From Vibrio sp. JC009 (lineage in GTDB: Bacteria > Pseudomonadota > Gammaproteobacteria > Enterobacterales > Vibrionaceae), in contig NZ_CP092107.1 of the NCBI RefSeq assembly GCF_029016485.1, positions 1,488,001 through 1,552,000 of the forward strand: a stretch of 64,000 bases of DNA, in the 5' to 3' direction. Made by a program: the position numbers and the translations under genes. Positions 37,107-46,386 of the stretch are shown piece after piece. The first letter of the stretch is position 1, and every line of letters begins with the position of its first letter. The notes below the pieces were generated by a model. The model saw nothing but the letters and a program-made list of their open reading frames with translations. It had not been told where the DNA came from and made no database searches.

Positions 37107-37258
37107 CTCGTTCCCATGCTCCAGCGTGGGAATGCATATCGGGGCTAAAGGTTTACTCATAACACATTGAAAAAGTGGAGTTAAATCCAGGGCGAGTTGC
37201 ACAATGACTGGCGAATTTAAGTCTGGTATGCATTCCCACGGAGGACCGTGGGAACGAG
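37107..37258. repeat. Hairpin-ended dispersed element, copy 2 (best preserved)
   Basis: This 152-bp element begins CTCGTTCCCATGCTCCAGCG and ends ACCGTGGGAACGAG. The left end folds with stem TTCCCATGC/GCGTGGGAA and loop TCCA. The right end folds with stem TTCCCACGG/CCGTGGGAA and loop AGGA. Its outermost 10 bases (CTCGTTCCCA, TGGGAACGAG) form terminal inverted repeats. Confidence 0.85.
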
Positions 37259-37284
37259 AATTTTGCGTAATTATTCAGTTCTGC

Positions 37285-38160
37285 TTATTGCCACATTACC
37301 AGTACCGCCGCTAAACCAACCATTACTAACGCTGTGATGTCCTTCCTCTTGATCTCTTCCTTCAGCCAGAAATACGAGATCAACATGGTAAAGAAGATCT
37401 CCACCTGTCCCAGCGTTTTTACATAAGGAACCGCCTGCAAAGACATGGCACTAAACCAGCCAAACGATCCCATAAAGCTGGCTAAACTGGTCATCACCAC
37501 CAGTTTTGGTCTGGTGATCATCGTGATAAGTGTCGCTTTGTCACGCATAAGCAGATAACCCACTAGCAGAATGGTCTGGATAGAGATCACCAGAAACAGC
37601 ACCCATGCAGCGCTGTGCGGGAAAGGAAGGTGAAGACTCAGACTGGCTTCTCGTATCCAGAGCGATGTCAGAGCAAATGCAGTACTACACGCCAGACCAA
37701 GCAGAGCGGTTGAGGGAGAGATACTGCGAAAGCCATGCGGACAACTGAGGATCAGCACTGCGATACCACCAATTAACACTCCGGCCCAGCCGATCATGCT
37801 CAGTGATGTACCAAAGAAAAGCACGCCAAGAAATGCCGCTACCGAGGCTTCGTTTTTCGCCAGTCCTGCGCCAACGGCAAAGTTCTTCTGTTTAAACAGC
37901 ACCACCATCAGGGCGGTGGCCACAATCTGCATTACAGATGCAGCCAGTATATAAAAGGCAGACTCTCCGGTTACTGACGGTATATCAACGGGTTTCCACT
38001 GATACAGCGCGATTAGGTAAATCAGAGCAAGCGGGCTTGCCCACATAAAACGCGCCAGCGTCACACCGGTGACGTTCAGGCTCTTGCTTAACTGGCTCTG
38101 AAAGGCGTTCCGCCATGACTGGCTGAAGGCAGCAAGAAAGGTAAAGAGTATCCAGGTCAA
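37285..38160 (-). CDS. DMT superfamily (EamA-type) transporter
   Basis: This 291-residue protein has about ten hydrophobic helices arranged as two EamA repeats. The second contains VPYVKTLGQVEIFFTMLISYFWLKEEI, a typical DMT segment. Such proteins export metabolites or drugs; the substrate is not predictable. The gene stands alone, on the minus strand. Confidence 0.8.
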   Translation of the reverse strand: MTWILFTFLAAFSQSWRNAFQSQLSKSLNVTGVTLARFMWASPLALIYLIALYQWKPVDIPSVTGESAFYILAASVMQIVATALMVVLFKQKNFAVGAGLAKNEASVAAFLGVLFFGTSLSMIGWAGVLIGGIAVLILSCPHGFRSISPSTALLGLACSTAFALTSLWIREASLSLHLPFPHSAAWVLFLVISIQTILLVGYLLMRDKATLITMITRPKLVVMTSLASFMGSFGWFSAMSLQAVPYVKTLGQVEIFFTMLISYFWLKEEIKRKDITALVMVGLAAVLVMWQ

Positions 38161-38341
38161 AATAAGGTCTTAGCAAATAAGTAGTTATCCGAGTATAAGG
38201 TGTTCTCCCAGTGCTGTATACGGCATTGGGATGTGGCGTAGAATTGCCGTTTAAGGCTGGCTTTAATCTTGCTTAATATTTCCTGATTTCATTTCCAACT
38301 GTTGTTGCGGCGTTTTAGAAGGTAGTGAGAGGGGTAAAAGG

Positions 38342-38545
38342 ATGAATAGTGCCGATGCAAAGAGAGAATATCAAAAGGTGGTTCAGGATTTAAAATCCCG
38401 GGGTACCTACGCCGGTGAAGTAGAATTCAGTCCGGAAGGAGAATGGCTCGGAATGGTGTATGAAAAGAACTACGCATACAGTGATTTCAGAGAACAGGTT
38501 CACTACGCAAAACTGGTTTATAACGGTAGTGCTTTGCTAAAGTAA
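38342..38545 (+). CDS. Small hypothetical protein
   Basis: This 67-residue soluble protein has mixed charged and aromatic composition (EYQKVVQDLKSRGTYAGEVEF, YEKNYAYSDFREQVHYAKL). No signal peptide. GAGAGGGG lies about 10 bases before ATG. I do not recognise the family. It precedes a sugar-efflux-type transporter but is not obviously in the same operon. Confidence 0.55.
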   Translation: MNSADAKREYQKVVQDLKSRGTYAGEVEFSPEGEWLGMVYEKNYAYSDFREQVHYAKLVYNGSALLK

Positions 38546-38628
38546 TCTAATTTCAAATAGTTCTTCAATTCACGGCAGATATAAGTAGACTATGCTGCTT
38601 TCTTAGCCTGTGGTTTTTGGAGACTATT

Positions 38629-39795
38629 GTGTACAGAGACAAAACAGCACTGCTGTTTATCTTTACCGCCTTTGCAGCCGGATCGTCCAGTTCGTTTTTC
38701 TATCCTCTGTCGAGTCTGTTTATTATTGAGGCGCTGGGCGCGACTCCTGCAATGCTCAGTATCTATATGGCGCTTGCGGTATGCAGCTCTGTCGTTGTAT
38801 CTCAGCTTATTGCCAATTTCTCAGATCGTGGTTGGCCCCGGAAAAAAATCCTTCTTACCGCGTTATGCTGTTACCTCATTACCGTAGGCTGTTTTTCATT
38901 TATCCGTAACTATTACCTTGCCGTAGCCATTGCAGTGCTATTTGGCAGTATCAGCGGCGCTTCATCGGGGCAGTTGTTTGCCCTTGGCCGGGAGTACGGC
39001 GATAAGCACCTGAAAGACAGTACCTCATTTGTGGCAACCATGAGAGCGGGTATCGCCATCGCCTGGGTATTTGGTCCTCCGGTTGCCTTTATGCTTAAAG
39101 GAAGCTTTGGCTTTAGCGCCTCGTTTTTAACCTCCGCTGCCATGACCTGTGCCTGTATGACCATTGTTGCCCTGTTTATTCCCGGTGGTGCGCCAGCCAA
39201 ACCTAAAGCGAAGCAAAGCGAAAAAACAGAGAATAAGAAGCTGGATAACAGAGTTCTGCTGTACTGTCTGGCGATTGTCTTTATGTTTTCAGCCAACCAG
39301 TTATACCTTAACAGTATGCCGCTTTATCTTTCGAAAGAGCTGATGGTGGATGTCAGCATGCTTGGCTTGCTGTTTGGCGCTGCTGCCCTGTGTGAAATTC
39401 CGGTGATGATGAATGCCGGCTGGCTGGCAGCAAGGTATGGTGCGGTGAAAATGCTGGCGCTTGGCTTATGTTGTGCCTGTGTGTTTTATAGCGTAATACT
39501 GAGCTCTTCTGAGTTCTGGGCACTATTAGGCGCTCAGGTGTTTAACGGTATCTTCATTGGCTTAAGTGCAACGCTGGGAATGGTCGTTCTGCAGAATATG
39601 ATGAAAGACAGGCTTGGTTTTGCCTCAACGCTGTTCACCAACATGCTGCAGGTAAGTATGCTGGTGGCCAGTATGTCTATCGGCGTGGTGGGTGAGCTGT
39701 TTAACTACCACAGCGCTTTTATTGTTTGTCTTACCGCTGTGCTGTGCGCTTTGATGCTGATGCTCTACTTCCTGGCAAGCAAGACATTGGATTAA
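38629..39795 (+). CDS. MFS transporter, sugar efflux (SET)-like
   Basis: This 388-residue, 12-helix major facilitator starts at a GTG at 38629, six bases after GGAG. The MFS loop between helices 2 and 3 is NFSDRGWPRKKI, as in the SetA/SetB sugar efflux family. Members export sugars or analogues, relieving sugar-phosphate stress. The substrate here is unknown. A TCACTGCTGA/TCAGCAGTGA hairpin follows near 39838-39864. Confidence 0.75.
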   Translation: MYRDKTALLFIFTAFAAGSSSSFFYPLSSLFIIEALGATPAMLSIYMALAVCSSVVVSQLIANFSDRGWPRKKILLTALCCYLITVGCFSFIRNYYLAVAIAVLFGSISGASSGQLFALGREYGDKHLKDSTSFVATMRAGIAIAWVFGPPVAFMLKGSFGFSASFLTSAAMTCACMTIVALFIPGGAPAKPKAKQSEKTENKKLDNRVLLYCLAIVFMFSANQLYLNSMPLYLSKELMVDVSMLGLLFGAAALCEIPVMMNAGWLAARYGAVKMLALGLCCACVFYSVILSSSEFWALLGAQVFNGIFIGLSATLGMVVLQNMMKDRLGFASTLFTNMLQVSMLVASMSIGVVGELFNYHSAFIVCLTAVLCALMLMLYFLASKTLD

Positions 39796-39941
39796 TGTTT
39801 TCTATTTTAATGCATAAAACACGAAAAAATATTCACTGCTGAGCGAAAATTCAGCAGTGATCAACGTTCTGAGTCCGCAGAGTTTTTATACTGGTTTCAT
39901 CTATACCTTTTATCTCAAGGCCATAGCCATCAAGGAGTATT

Positions 39942-41057
39942 ATGAAACCACAGGAAAAACCGGCTAACCCTAACTTCTCTTCCGGCCCTTGCGCTAAGCG
40001 TCCGGGCTACGATGTCAGTCAACTGGATTTATCCACACTTGGGCGCTCTCACCGCAGCTCAATAGGTAAATCGGCTCTGCAATCGGCCATTGAACAAACC
40101 AAAACGGCACTGAATATTCCCGACGATTACCGGGTCGGGATTGTGCCAGCTTCTGATACCGGGGCCATGGAGATGGCGCTCTGGTCTCTGCTGGGGCCAA
40201 AACCTGTCGACGTATTTTGCTGGGAGTCCTTCGGTGAAGGCTGGCTTGGCGATATCACCAAACAGTTAAAGCTAAGCGATGTGCGTCATTTCGGGGCGGA
40301 TTACGGCCAACTGCCGGATCTTAGCCAGGCAAACCCGGACAATGACACCGTCTTTACCTGGAACGGCACCACATCGGGTGTCTGCGTTCCTGACGGGGAG
40401 TGGATTGCGGGTGATCGCAGCGGATTAACCATCTGTGATGCAACTTCGGCAGTGTTTGCCATGCCGATGCCGTGGGAAAAGCTGGATGTGACCACTTACA
40501 GCTGGCAGAAGGTACTTGGCGGCGAAGGTGCTCATGGTGTGATTGTTCTTAGCCCTCGTGCGGTAGAAAGACTGGAAACCTATACGCCAGAGTGGCCTAT
40601 GCCGAAGATCTTCCGTTTAACCAAGGGTAATAAACTGATTGAAGGGATCTTTAGCGGGGCAACGATAAATACGCCGTCCATGCTGTGTGTGGCAGATTAT
40701 CTTGATGCCCTGCAGTGGGTTGATTCCATTGGCGGGCTTGATGCCTGTATTAGCAAGTCACGTGAAAACCTGGCTGTGATTGAAAAATTTGTGGCAGAAA
40801 ACGACTGGATCGGTTTTCTGGCTGCCGAGGCGCAGACCCGCTCCAATACCAGTGTTTGCTTGTCTCTGGATGCCACACCTGAGCAGGTAAAAGCTCTGGT
40901 GAAGTTACTGGATAGCGAAGGGGTTGCTTACGATATAGGTGCTTACCGTGATGCGCCCGCCGGTCTTAGGATCTGGTGCGGTGCCACGGTTGAGTCCAGC
41001 GACCTGAAAGCACTGCTTCCCTGGTTAGCCTGGGGTTATCAGCAAGTATGTAACTAA
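39942..41057 (+). CDS. serC: Phosphoserine aminotransferase
   Basis: This 371-residue PLP enzyme of aminotransferase class V belongs to the SerC type common in alphaproteobacteria and archaea ([18 protein letters not shown]). The PLP Lys is in [14 protein letters not shown]. It converts 3-phosphohydroxypyruvate and glutamate to phosphoserine. AAGGAG precedes the ATG. It is followed, after a hairpin, by a phosphoglycerate dehydrogenase gene, so the pair makes phosphoserine from 3-phosphoglycerate. Its sequence type suggests acquisition separate from the typical gamma SerC (inference). Confidence 0.87.
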   Translation: MKPQEKPANPNFSSGPCAKRPGYDVSQLDLSTLGRSHRSSIGKSALQSAIEQTKTALNIPDDYRVGIVPASDTGAMEMALWSLLGPKPVDVFCWESFGEGWLGDITKQLKLSDVRHFGADYGQLPDLSQANPDNDTVFTWNGTTSGVCVPDGEWIAGDRSGLTICDATSAVFAMPMPWEKLDVTTYSWQKVLGGEGAHGVIVLSPRAVERLETYTPEWPMPKIFRLTKGNKLIEGIFSGATINTPSMLCVADYLDALQWVDSIGGLDACISKSRENLAVIEKFVAENDWIGFLAAEAQTRSNTSVCLSLDATPEQVKALVKLLDSEGVAYDIGAYRDAPAGLRIWCGATVESSDLKALLPWLAWGYQQVCN

Positions 41058-41067
41058 TCAATCACAG

Positions 41068-41100
41068 AAAGCCCCATGTGCCAGCAGGTCATGGGGCTTT
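41068..41100 (+). terminator. Hairpin between serC and the dehydrogenase gene
   Basis: An 11-bp stem (AAAGCCCCATG with CATGGGGCTTT) with an 11-nt loop and only a short T tract. It probably attenuates read-through into the next gene. Confidence 0.65.
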
Positions 41101-41119
41101 TAGCAAGGGAGCTTTGCTA

Positions 41120-42289
41120 ATGAGAAAAATTCGTACCTATAACAGTATCAGTACCCACGGACTGGATCGTTTCCCCCGCGACAGCTATGAAATCAGCAGT
41201 GAAATCAGTGAGCCTGATGCCATTATGCTGCGCAGCCAGAACCTGCACGACACTTCGTTTCCTGATCAGGTAAAAGCCATCGCCCGCTGTGGCGCCGGTG
41301 TGAATAATATTCCTGTCAGTGACTGCACACATCAGGGAATTGTGGTTTTCAATACACCGGGTGCTAATGCCAATGCGGTAAAAGAGCTGGTTTTAACGGG
41401 AATGCTGATCTCTTCACGTAATGTGATTGGTGGATTAGATTTTGCCAGAAACCTGATGAGTGAGCGTGATAATCCTGAATTTTCAAAACTGGTTGAAAAG
41501 GGCAAGAAGGACTTCGTCGGATCTGAGCTTGCCGGTAAAACTCTCGGTGTTATTGGTCTGGGGGCAATCGGCGCCAGCGTTGCACACGCAGCACTTTCTC
41601 TGGGAATGAAGGTAATTGGATATGACCCTGCTCTGAGTGTGGATGCGGCATGGCAGTTGTCTTCTCAGATTAAACGGGCGGAAAACATGCAGTGGTTGCT
41701 GGCTCGCTGTGATTTTGTCAGCCTGCATGTTCCGGCCAATGAGAAGACAAAGGATCTTCTGAATGCCGATACGCTTTCTCATATAAAAGAAGGTGCGGTA
41801 TTGCTGAATTTTGCCCGTGGTAGCATTGTTAATCAGCAGGCGCTTCTTTCTTCGCTGGAGCAGGAGTGCATAGGACAGTACGTTTGTGATTTCCCGTCTC
41901 CTGAATTACTGGATCATCCAAAGGTGATTTCACTTCCTCACCTGGGAGCAAGTACGCTGGAGGCAGAGCAGAACTGTGCTTCCATGGCAGCCGATCAACT
42001 GATGGATTTTCTGGAAAACGGCAATATCCGCAACTCGGTGAACTTTCCGTCTATTACGCTGGACAGAACCCAGGGCTACCGTATCGCCTTTGCCAACGAC
42101 AATGTACCTAAGGTTCTGAGTCATGTTCTTTCTGTTCTGTCGGATATGGAAATCAACGTAATTGACATGCTTAACCGGAGCCGGGACGATATTGCTTACA
42201 CCATAGTGGATATCGCCTCCGAGCCTACGGATGAACTGCTGGCTCAGATATCGTCGGTGGAGCATGTGTTTAACGTGCGAACTTTTTAA
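41120..42289 (+). CDS. serA: D-3-phosphoglycerate dehydrogenase with ACT domain
   Basis: 389 residues from the ATG at 41120 (AAGGGAG eight bases upstream); an in-frame ATG at 41078 lies in the preceding hairpin and is unlikely. The NAD-binding fold has GVIGLGAIGASVA, the catalytic Arg lies in NFARGSIV and the His in LPHLGAST. A C-terminal ACT domain (about residues 315-389) implies allosteric control, probably by serine. It makes 3-phosphohydroxypyruvate for the adjacent aminotransferase. Confidence 0.87.
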   Translation: MRKIRTYNSISTHGLDRFPRDSYEISSEISEPDAIMLRSQNLHDTSFPDQVKAIARCGAGVNNIPVSDCTHQGIVVFNTPGANANAVKELVLTGMLISSRNVIGGLDFARNLMSERDNPEFSKLVEKGKKDFVGSELAGKTLGVIGLGAIGASVAHAALSLGMKVIGYDPALSVDAAWQLSSQIKRAENMQWLLARCDFVSLHVPANEKTKDLLNADTLSHIKEGAVLLNFARGSIVNQQALLSSLEQECIGQYVCDFPSPELLDHPKVISLPHLGASTLEAEQNCASMAADQLMDFLENGNIRNSVNFPSITLDRTQGYRIAFANDNVPKVLSHVLSVLSDMEINVIDMLNRSRDDIAYTIVDIASEPTDELLAQISSVEHVFNVRTF

Positions 42290-42319
42290 TTTGGATCTCT
42301 GACACCAACTGCTCTCTGT

Positions 42320-42352
42320 GCGAAGGTGCTGATCCCGTACCTTCGCTTTTTT
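42320..42352 (+). terminator. Terminator after serA
   Basis: An 8-bp stem (GCGAAGGT with ACCTTCGC), an 11-nt loop and six T residues. Confidence 0.88.
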
Positions 42353-42440
42353 AATGGTGTTAATTGCTCTGAAGGTTTACCGACTAACGTCAAGTTGATA
42401 GTATTTCGCGCCTGAGAAGTATGCGGGATCCGCTATCAAT

Positions 42441-43202
42441 ATGAATTACCCTACAAAAAATCACTCCCTTTCTGATATCGGCGGCAGTTCTATCCGGTTG
42501 CATGAGGTTTGTCTGGATATCGAGGGCAAACAGGTACTGAACAAGCTCTCTTTAGATACTCAGGTAAGACGTCTTGGGGTTATTGGCCGTAATGGTTCCG
42601 GTAAATCGACCTTATCCAGAGTGCTTTCCGGCTTAGTTGAAATTCATTCTGGTCAGATTGAAGTGGCCGGAATTAATCCTTTCAGCGATCGTAAATCAGC
42701 CCTGAAGGAAATCGGCCTGCTATTTCAGAACCCGGATCATCAGATAATTTTTCCTACCGTTTTAGAGGAAGTGGTTTTTGGCCTGCGTCAGCTCGGGCAG
42801 AAAAAAAGGGTTGCCGAGCAAAATGCGTTAGAAACGCTGGCAACCTTTGGTAAAACGCACTGGCAAAATGTCCATACTTCTGCGCTTTCTCAGGGTCAGA
42901 AACATCTGGTGTGTCTGATGGCTGTGGTGGCGATGCAGCCAAACCTGATTATTCTGGATGAGCCGTTTGCCGGTCTTGATATTCCGACTAAAAGACAGCT
43001 GCAGCGGTATCTGGACAGATTTCCGGGAAGCCTGATTCATATCAGCCATGATCCGCAGGATCTGAACAACTATGAGCAGTTGCTTTGGCTTGAGGGTGGA
43101 CAAGTAGCCGCGCTGGGGACTCCGGACGAGGTGCTGCCGGAGTACTTAAACGAAATGCACAGAATTGGAGACAGTGATGATATCTCTAACCTCTCCAGTT
43201 GA
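42441..43202 (+). CDS. bioM: Biotin ECF transporter ATPase BioM
   Basis: This 253-residue ABC ATPase has Walker A GRNGSGKST, Q loop LLFQNPDHQI, a signature ALSQGQKHLV with Gln in place of the second Gly, Walker B LIILDEPFAGLD and switch His HISHDPQDL. ECF ATPases with the QNPDHQI motif pair with BioN and BioY. It is first in a bioMNY operon and overlaps bioN by 26 nt. Confidence 0.9.
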   Translation: MNYPTKNHSLSDIGGSSIRLHEVCLDIEGKQVLNKLSLDTQVRRLGVIGRNGSGKSTLSRVLSGLVEIHSGQIEVAGINPFSDRKSALKEIGLLFQNPDHQIIFPTVLEEVVFGLRQLGQKKRVAEQNALETLATFGKTHWQNVHTSALSQGQKHLVCLMAVVAMQPNLIILDEPFAGLDIPTKRQLQRYLDRFPGSLIHISHDPQDLNNYEQLLWLEGGQVAALGTPDEVLPEYLNEMHRIGDSDDISNLSS

Positions 43203-43791
43203 GACCCGCGCACATCGATGGAGTGCAGGCTTTAAGCTTGGTGCTCTTTGTCTGACAACCCTCGGTCTGTTCTTTGTAGAAAACCTGGTTTTCCAAAGCC
43301 TGTTTTTAATCACGGTCATCGCTCTTTATGCCTTGCCCGGTGCCGCATTTTTTAAAAGTGGCTGGCAGCATTTAAAGATCCTCTGGCCGTTTATTTTAGT
43401 GGTTGTGGTATGGCATCTGTGGACGATGGAGGTTCAGTTGGGTGCCATCATTATCTGCAGACTGGTATCCACAGTGGCACTAGCTAACCTGGTGACAATG
43501 ACCACACGTTTGTCGGATATGATTGACGTTGTGCGTCTCCTTGCCAGCCCCTTTCAGCGTTTTGGATTAAATACGCGGGCACTTGAGCTTTCAATCGCTC
43601 TGGTTATCCGAATGACGCCGGTATTGATCGCCAAGGGAACGAGTCTTTCCTGGGCGTGGCGCGCCCGCTCTAACCGCCGCTCCGGTTGGCGGATCATCTT
43701 ACCTTTTACTGTACTTGCGCTTGATGACGCAGACCATGTTGCCGAAGCCTTACGTGCTCGCGGCGGCCTAATTAATCAGGAGGAAAAATAA
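43177..43791 (+). CDS. bioN: Biotin ECF transporter T component BioN
   Basis: This protein of about 204 residues starts at the ATG at 43177 (GGAG six bases upstream). It has several transmembrane helices and the T-component coupling Arg motifs WRARSNRR and ALRARGG. It links the BioM ATPase to the substrate component BioY. One base separates it from bioY. Confidence 0.88.
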   Translation: MISLTSPVETRAHRWSAGFKLGALCLTTLGLFFVENLVFQSLFLITVIALYALPGAAFFKSGWQHLKILWPFILVVVVWHLWTMEVQLGAIIICRLVSTVALANLVTMTTRLSDMIDVVRLLASPFQRFGLNTRALELSIALVIRMTPVLIAKGTSLSWAWRARSNRRSGWRIILPFTVLALDDADHVAEALRARGGLINQEEK

Positions 43792-44340
43792 ATGGAAAAA
43801 AATGTTGCTTATACAGCTCTGTTTGCAGCTCTGATTGCTGCGCTTGGTCTGGTTCCCAAAATCACGCTGGCCTTCGGTGTGCCTATTACCGCACAAAGTC
43901 TTGGCATTATGCTGTGCGGAACCATACTTGGTGCAAAACGTGGCGGTTTAGCAGTGTTACTGTTCCTGCTCCTGGTTGCTCTTGGTCTGCCGCTACTTGC
44001 TGGTGGCCGTGGTGGTCTGGGGACGTTTGTTTCAGCCACCGGTGGTTTCCTGATTGGCTGGCCGGTATCGGCATTTGTGACTGGTTTTATTGTTGAAAAG
44101 TGGCGTAGCGCTTCTCTGACTCTTGTTGCAACTATTGCCTCTGTAGTTGGCTGTGTTCTTGTTTTGTATGCGTTTGGGGTTGTAGGGATGGCTGTTGTTC
44201 TGAAGAAGACGCTGTTGGAATCTGCGTCGCTGGTTACCGCCTTTATTCCGGGTGACATCATTAAAGCGGTCATTGCCGGTCTGCTTACTTCCGCTATTGC
44301 TAAGGCAAGACCGGCAAGTCTGCTATCCAGATCAGCATAA
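43792..44340 (+). CDS. bioY: Biotin transporter substrate component BioY
   Basis: This 182-residue membrane protein has six predicted helices and BioY features: VPITAQSLGIMLCGTILG near the N-terminus, LPLLAGGRGGLG, and FIPGDIIKAVIAGLL near the C-terminus. BioY binds biotin with high affinity. It is the last gene of bioMNY, ending before a hairpin. Confidence 0.92.
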   Translation: MEKNVAYTALFAALIAALGLVPKITLAFGVPITAQSLGIMLCGTILGAKRGGLAVLLFLLLVALGLPLLAGGRGGLGTFVSATGGFLIGWPVSAFVTGFIVEKWRSASLTLVATIASVVGCVLVLYAFGVVGMAVVLKKTLLESASLVTAFIPGDIIKAVIAGLLTSAIAKARPASLLSRSA

Positions 44341-44366
44341 TAAAGAGGCAGAGGGAAACAATCGAG

Positions 44367-44405
44367 GGCTATTGATGCGCAAAATAATTAGAAATATCAA
44401 TAGCC
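44367..44405 (+). terminator. Terminator of bioMNY
   Basis: A 10-bp stem (GGCTATTGAT with ATCAATAGCC), a 19-nt AT-rich loop and TTAATCTTTTT downstream. Confidence 0.7.
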
Positions 44406-44529
44406 TCAATTAATCTTTTTCTATGATTGAGTTAACAGTTTGCTAATGGTTTGTTGCTGATTAGGTCTTATACTTTAGAAGTGAGTTTAGAAATTTATCT
44501 ATAGGCTTCTGTATAAGGAAATCACAATA

Positions 44530-45924
44530 ATGCAGCTTCATAAAAACGATCAGGTCCCGCTCCCCTCCAATACCAGAGAGTGGTTCTTTAACAAAAACAG
44601 CATCATTATTCTCGCCGATATCCTGCTGTTTTATACCATGTACACCAGTCTACCCTTTGATCAGGACGTCGTTCTTGGTTTAAGTATTCTTGCCTTTATT
44701 GCCGTGCTCTGGCTGACAGAAGCGCTGCATGTGACGGTAACCGCATTGCTGGTTCCGGTTATTGCGGTTCTGATGGGGGTGTTTAACACCCAGACGGCGC
44801 TGAATAACTTTGCTAACTCCATTATCTTTCTGTTTCTGGGTGGCTTTGCGCTGGCTGCGGCTATGCGGCGTCAGGGGCTGGATAAGGTGGTTGCTGACAA
44901 GGTGCTTCTGCTGGCGAAGGGCAAGATGAGTGTTGCTGTGTTTATGCTGTTTGGCGTTACCGCACTGCTTTCTATGTGGATCAGTAATACGGCAACCACA
45001 GCCATGATGCTGCCGCTGGTGCTTGGTGTACTTGGTAAAGTGAATGAGGAGAGCGGACACAATACCTATGTGTTTGTTTTGCTGGGTATTGCCTACAGCG
45101 CCAGTATCGGCGGAATCGCGACCATGGTTGGTAGTCCGCCAAACGCGATTGCCGCTGCGGAGGTGGGGCTGACTTTTACTGACTGGCTTGCCTATGGTGT
45201 TCCTGCTGCACTGATTTTGTTACCTATTGCCTGGGTTGTTCTCTATTCACTGCTAAAACCAAAGCTGGATGGCGAGTTTGAAATCAACTATGAACCGGTG
45301 AACTGGGATAAAGGTAAGGTGGTGACTCTGTTTATCTTTGGCCTGACAGTATTTTTCTGGATCTTCAGTAAGCCGATAAACGCGATGCTCGGTGGTTTTG
45401 CTAAATTCGATACCATAGTTGCCCTGTCGGCCATTGTTGCGGTTAACTTTGCCCGGGTGGTTCACTGGAAAGATGTGGAGAAAACCGCGGACTGGGGCGT
45501 GCTGCTGCTGTTCGGAGGCGGTATTTGTTTGAGTAATGTGCTGAAAACGACGGGAACCAGTGTTTTTCTTGCCAACGAGCTGAGCGACCTTATTTCCAGT
45601 TTGGGGATTGTGTTTGTTGTTCTGATCCTTGCCGGTTTTGTGGTCTTCCTGACCGAATTTGCCAGTAACACCGCCAGTGCCGCGCTGCTGGTTCCGGTAT
45701 TTGCCACGGTTGCAGAAGTCTTTGGTATGCCGCCGGTTGTGCTTTCAGTGCTTATTGCAGTGGCTGCATCCTGCGCCTTTATGCTTCCGGTGGCAACACC
45801 GCCAAATGCCATTGTGTTTGCGTCCGGGCATATTAAGCAGAAAGAGATGATGCGGGTAGGGGTTATACTGAATTTAGTCTGTATAGGATCACTAACGGTG
45901 ATTGCCATGATGCTGTGGGTATAG
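44530..45924 (+). CDS. SLC13/DASS family sodium-coupled anion symporter
   Basis: This 464-residue protein with about 11-12 helices has both SNT motifs of the DASS family: [12 protein letters not shown] near residue 155 and [13 protein letters not shown] near residue 377. These form the Na+ and carboxylate sites. Likely substrates are C4-dicarboxylates or related anions. It has its own promoter region and is followed closely by a small soluble gene. Confidence 0.87.
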   Translation: MQLHKNDQVPLPSNTREWFFNKNSIIILADILLFYTMYTSLPFDQDVVLGLSILAFIAVLWLTEALHVTVTALLVPVIAVLMGVFNTQTALNNFANSIIFLFLGGFALAAAMRRQGLDKVVADKVLLLAKGKMSVAVFMLFGVTALLSMWISNTATTAMMLPLVLGVLGKVNEESGHNTYVFVLLGIAYSASIGGIATMVGSPPNAIAAAEVGLTFTDWLAYGVPAALILLPIAWVVLYSLLKPKLDGEFEINYEPVNWDKGKVVTLFIFGLTVFFWIFSKPINAMLGGFAKFDTIVALSAIVAVNFARVVHWKDVEKTADWGVLLLFGGGICLSNVLKTTGTSVFLANELSDLISSLGIVFVVLILAGFVVFLTEFASNTASAALLVPVFATVAEVFGMPPVVLSVLIAVAASCAFMLPVATPPNAIVFASGHIKQKEMMRVGVILNLVCIGSLTVIAMMLWV

Positions 45925-45967
45925 TGAGCGAGTAGCACTTGCCCACGAGAATGAAACGGAGCTCAAC

Positions 45968-46372
45968 ATGATTGGACATGGCTTATTTTCCATCAGGGTC
46001 GAGGGGCGTATGGTCATTGGGGCGGTGTCAGGTTCTCACAATGAATTTGACACAGCGGCTGTGACCGATGAACTACGTAAGGCTGTTGAGTCACTCAATG
46101 GCTCGCCTTATGTTGAGCTTATTGATGCCAGAGAGCTGGAAGGGGTCACTCCCGAGGGATTTGCGGTAATAGATAAATATAATAGATGGGAAAGCGAAAA
46201 CGGATTAATTGCTATAGCCTTTGTTGCCAGAAATACAGTGCTTCCTATGATAGTGAAGCACTATCTGGAGATGACTCAGGCCTCGAATATGAAAGCTTTT
46301 TCCGATATCGAAGAAGCCAGGCAGTGGCTTCTGGATGAATTGAATGGTTCAGACAGCCTCAGGGAAGAGTGA
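45968..46372 (+). CDS. SpoIIAA/STAS-like small soluble protein
   Basis: This 134-residue alpha/beta protein has the general shape of SpoIIAA-like (STAS/CRAL-TRIO-type) proteins: an N-terminal strand pair, YVELIDARELEGVTPEGFAVI, and a C-terminal MKAFSDIEEARQWLLDEL. Related proteins bind lipids or partner switches; the role here is unknown. The gene follows the symporter by 43 bp and is convergent with the orphan sensor gene. Confidence 0.6.
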   Translation: MIGHGLFSIRVEGRMVIGAVSGSHNEFDTAAVTDELRKAVESLNGSPYVELIDARELEGVTPEGFAVIDKYNRWESENGLIAIAFVARNTVLPMIVKHYLEMTQASNMKAFSDIEEARQWLLDELNGSDSLREE

Positions 46373-46386
46373 ATTATGACTTTGGC

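Noticed and set aside
42378..42400. GGTTTAC half-site before bioM, considered as a BirA operator
   Set aside because: Only one half is present and the expected inverted half (GTAAACC) is missing at the usual distance.
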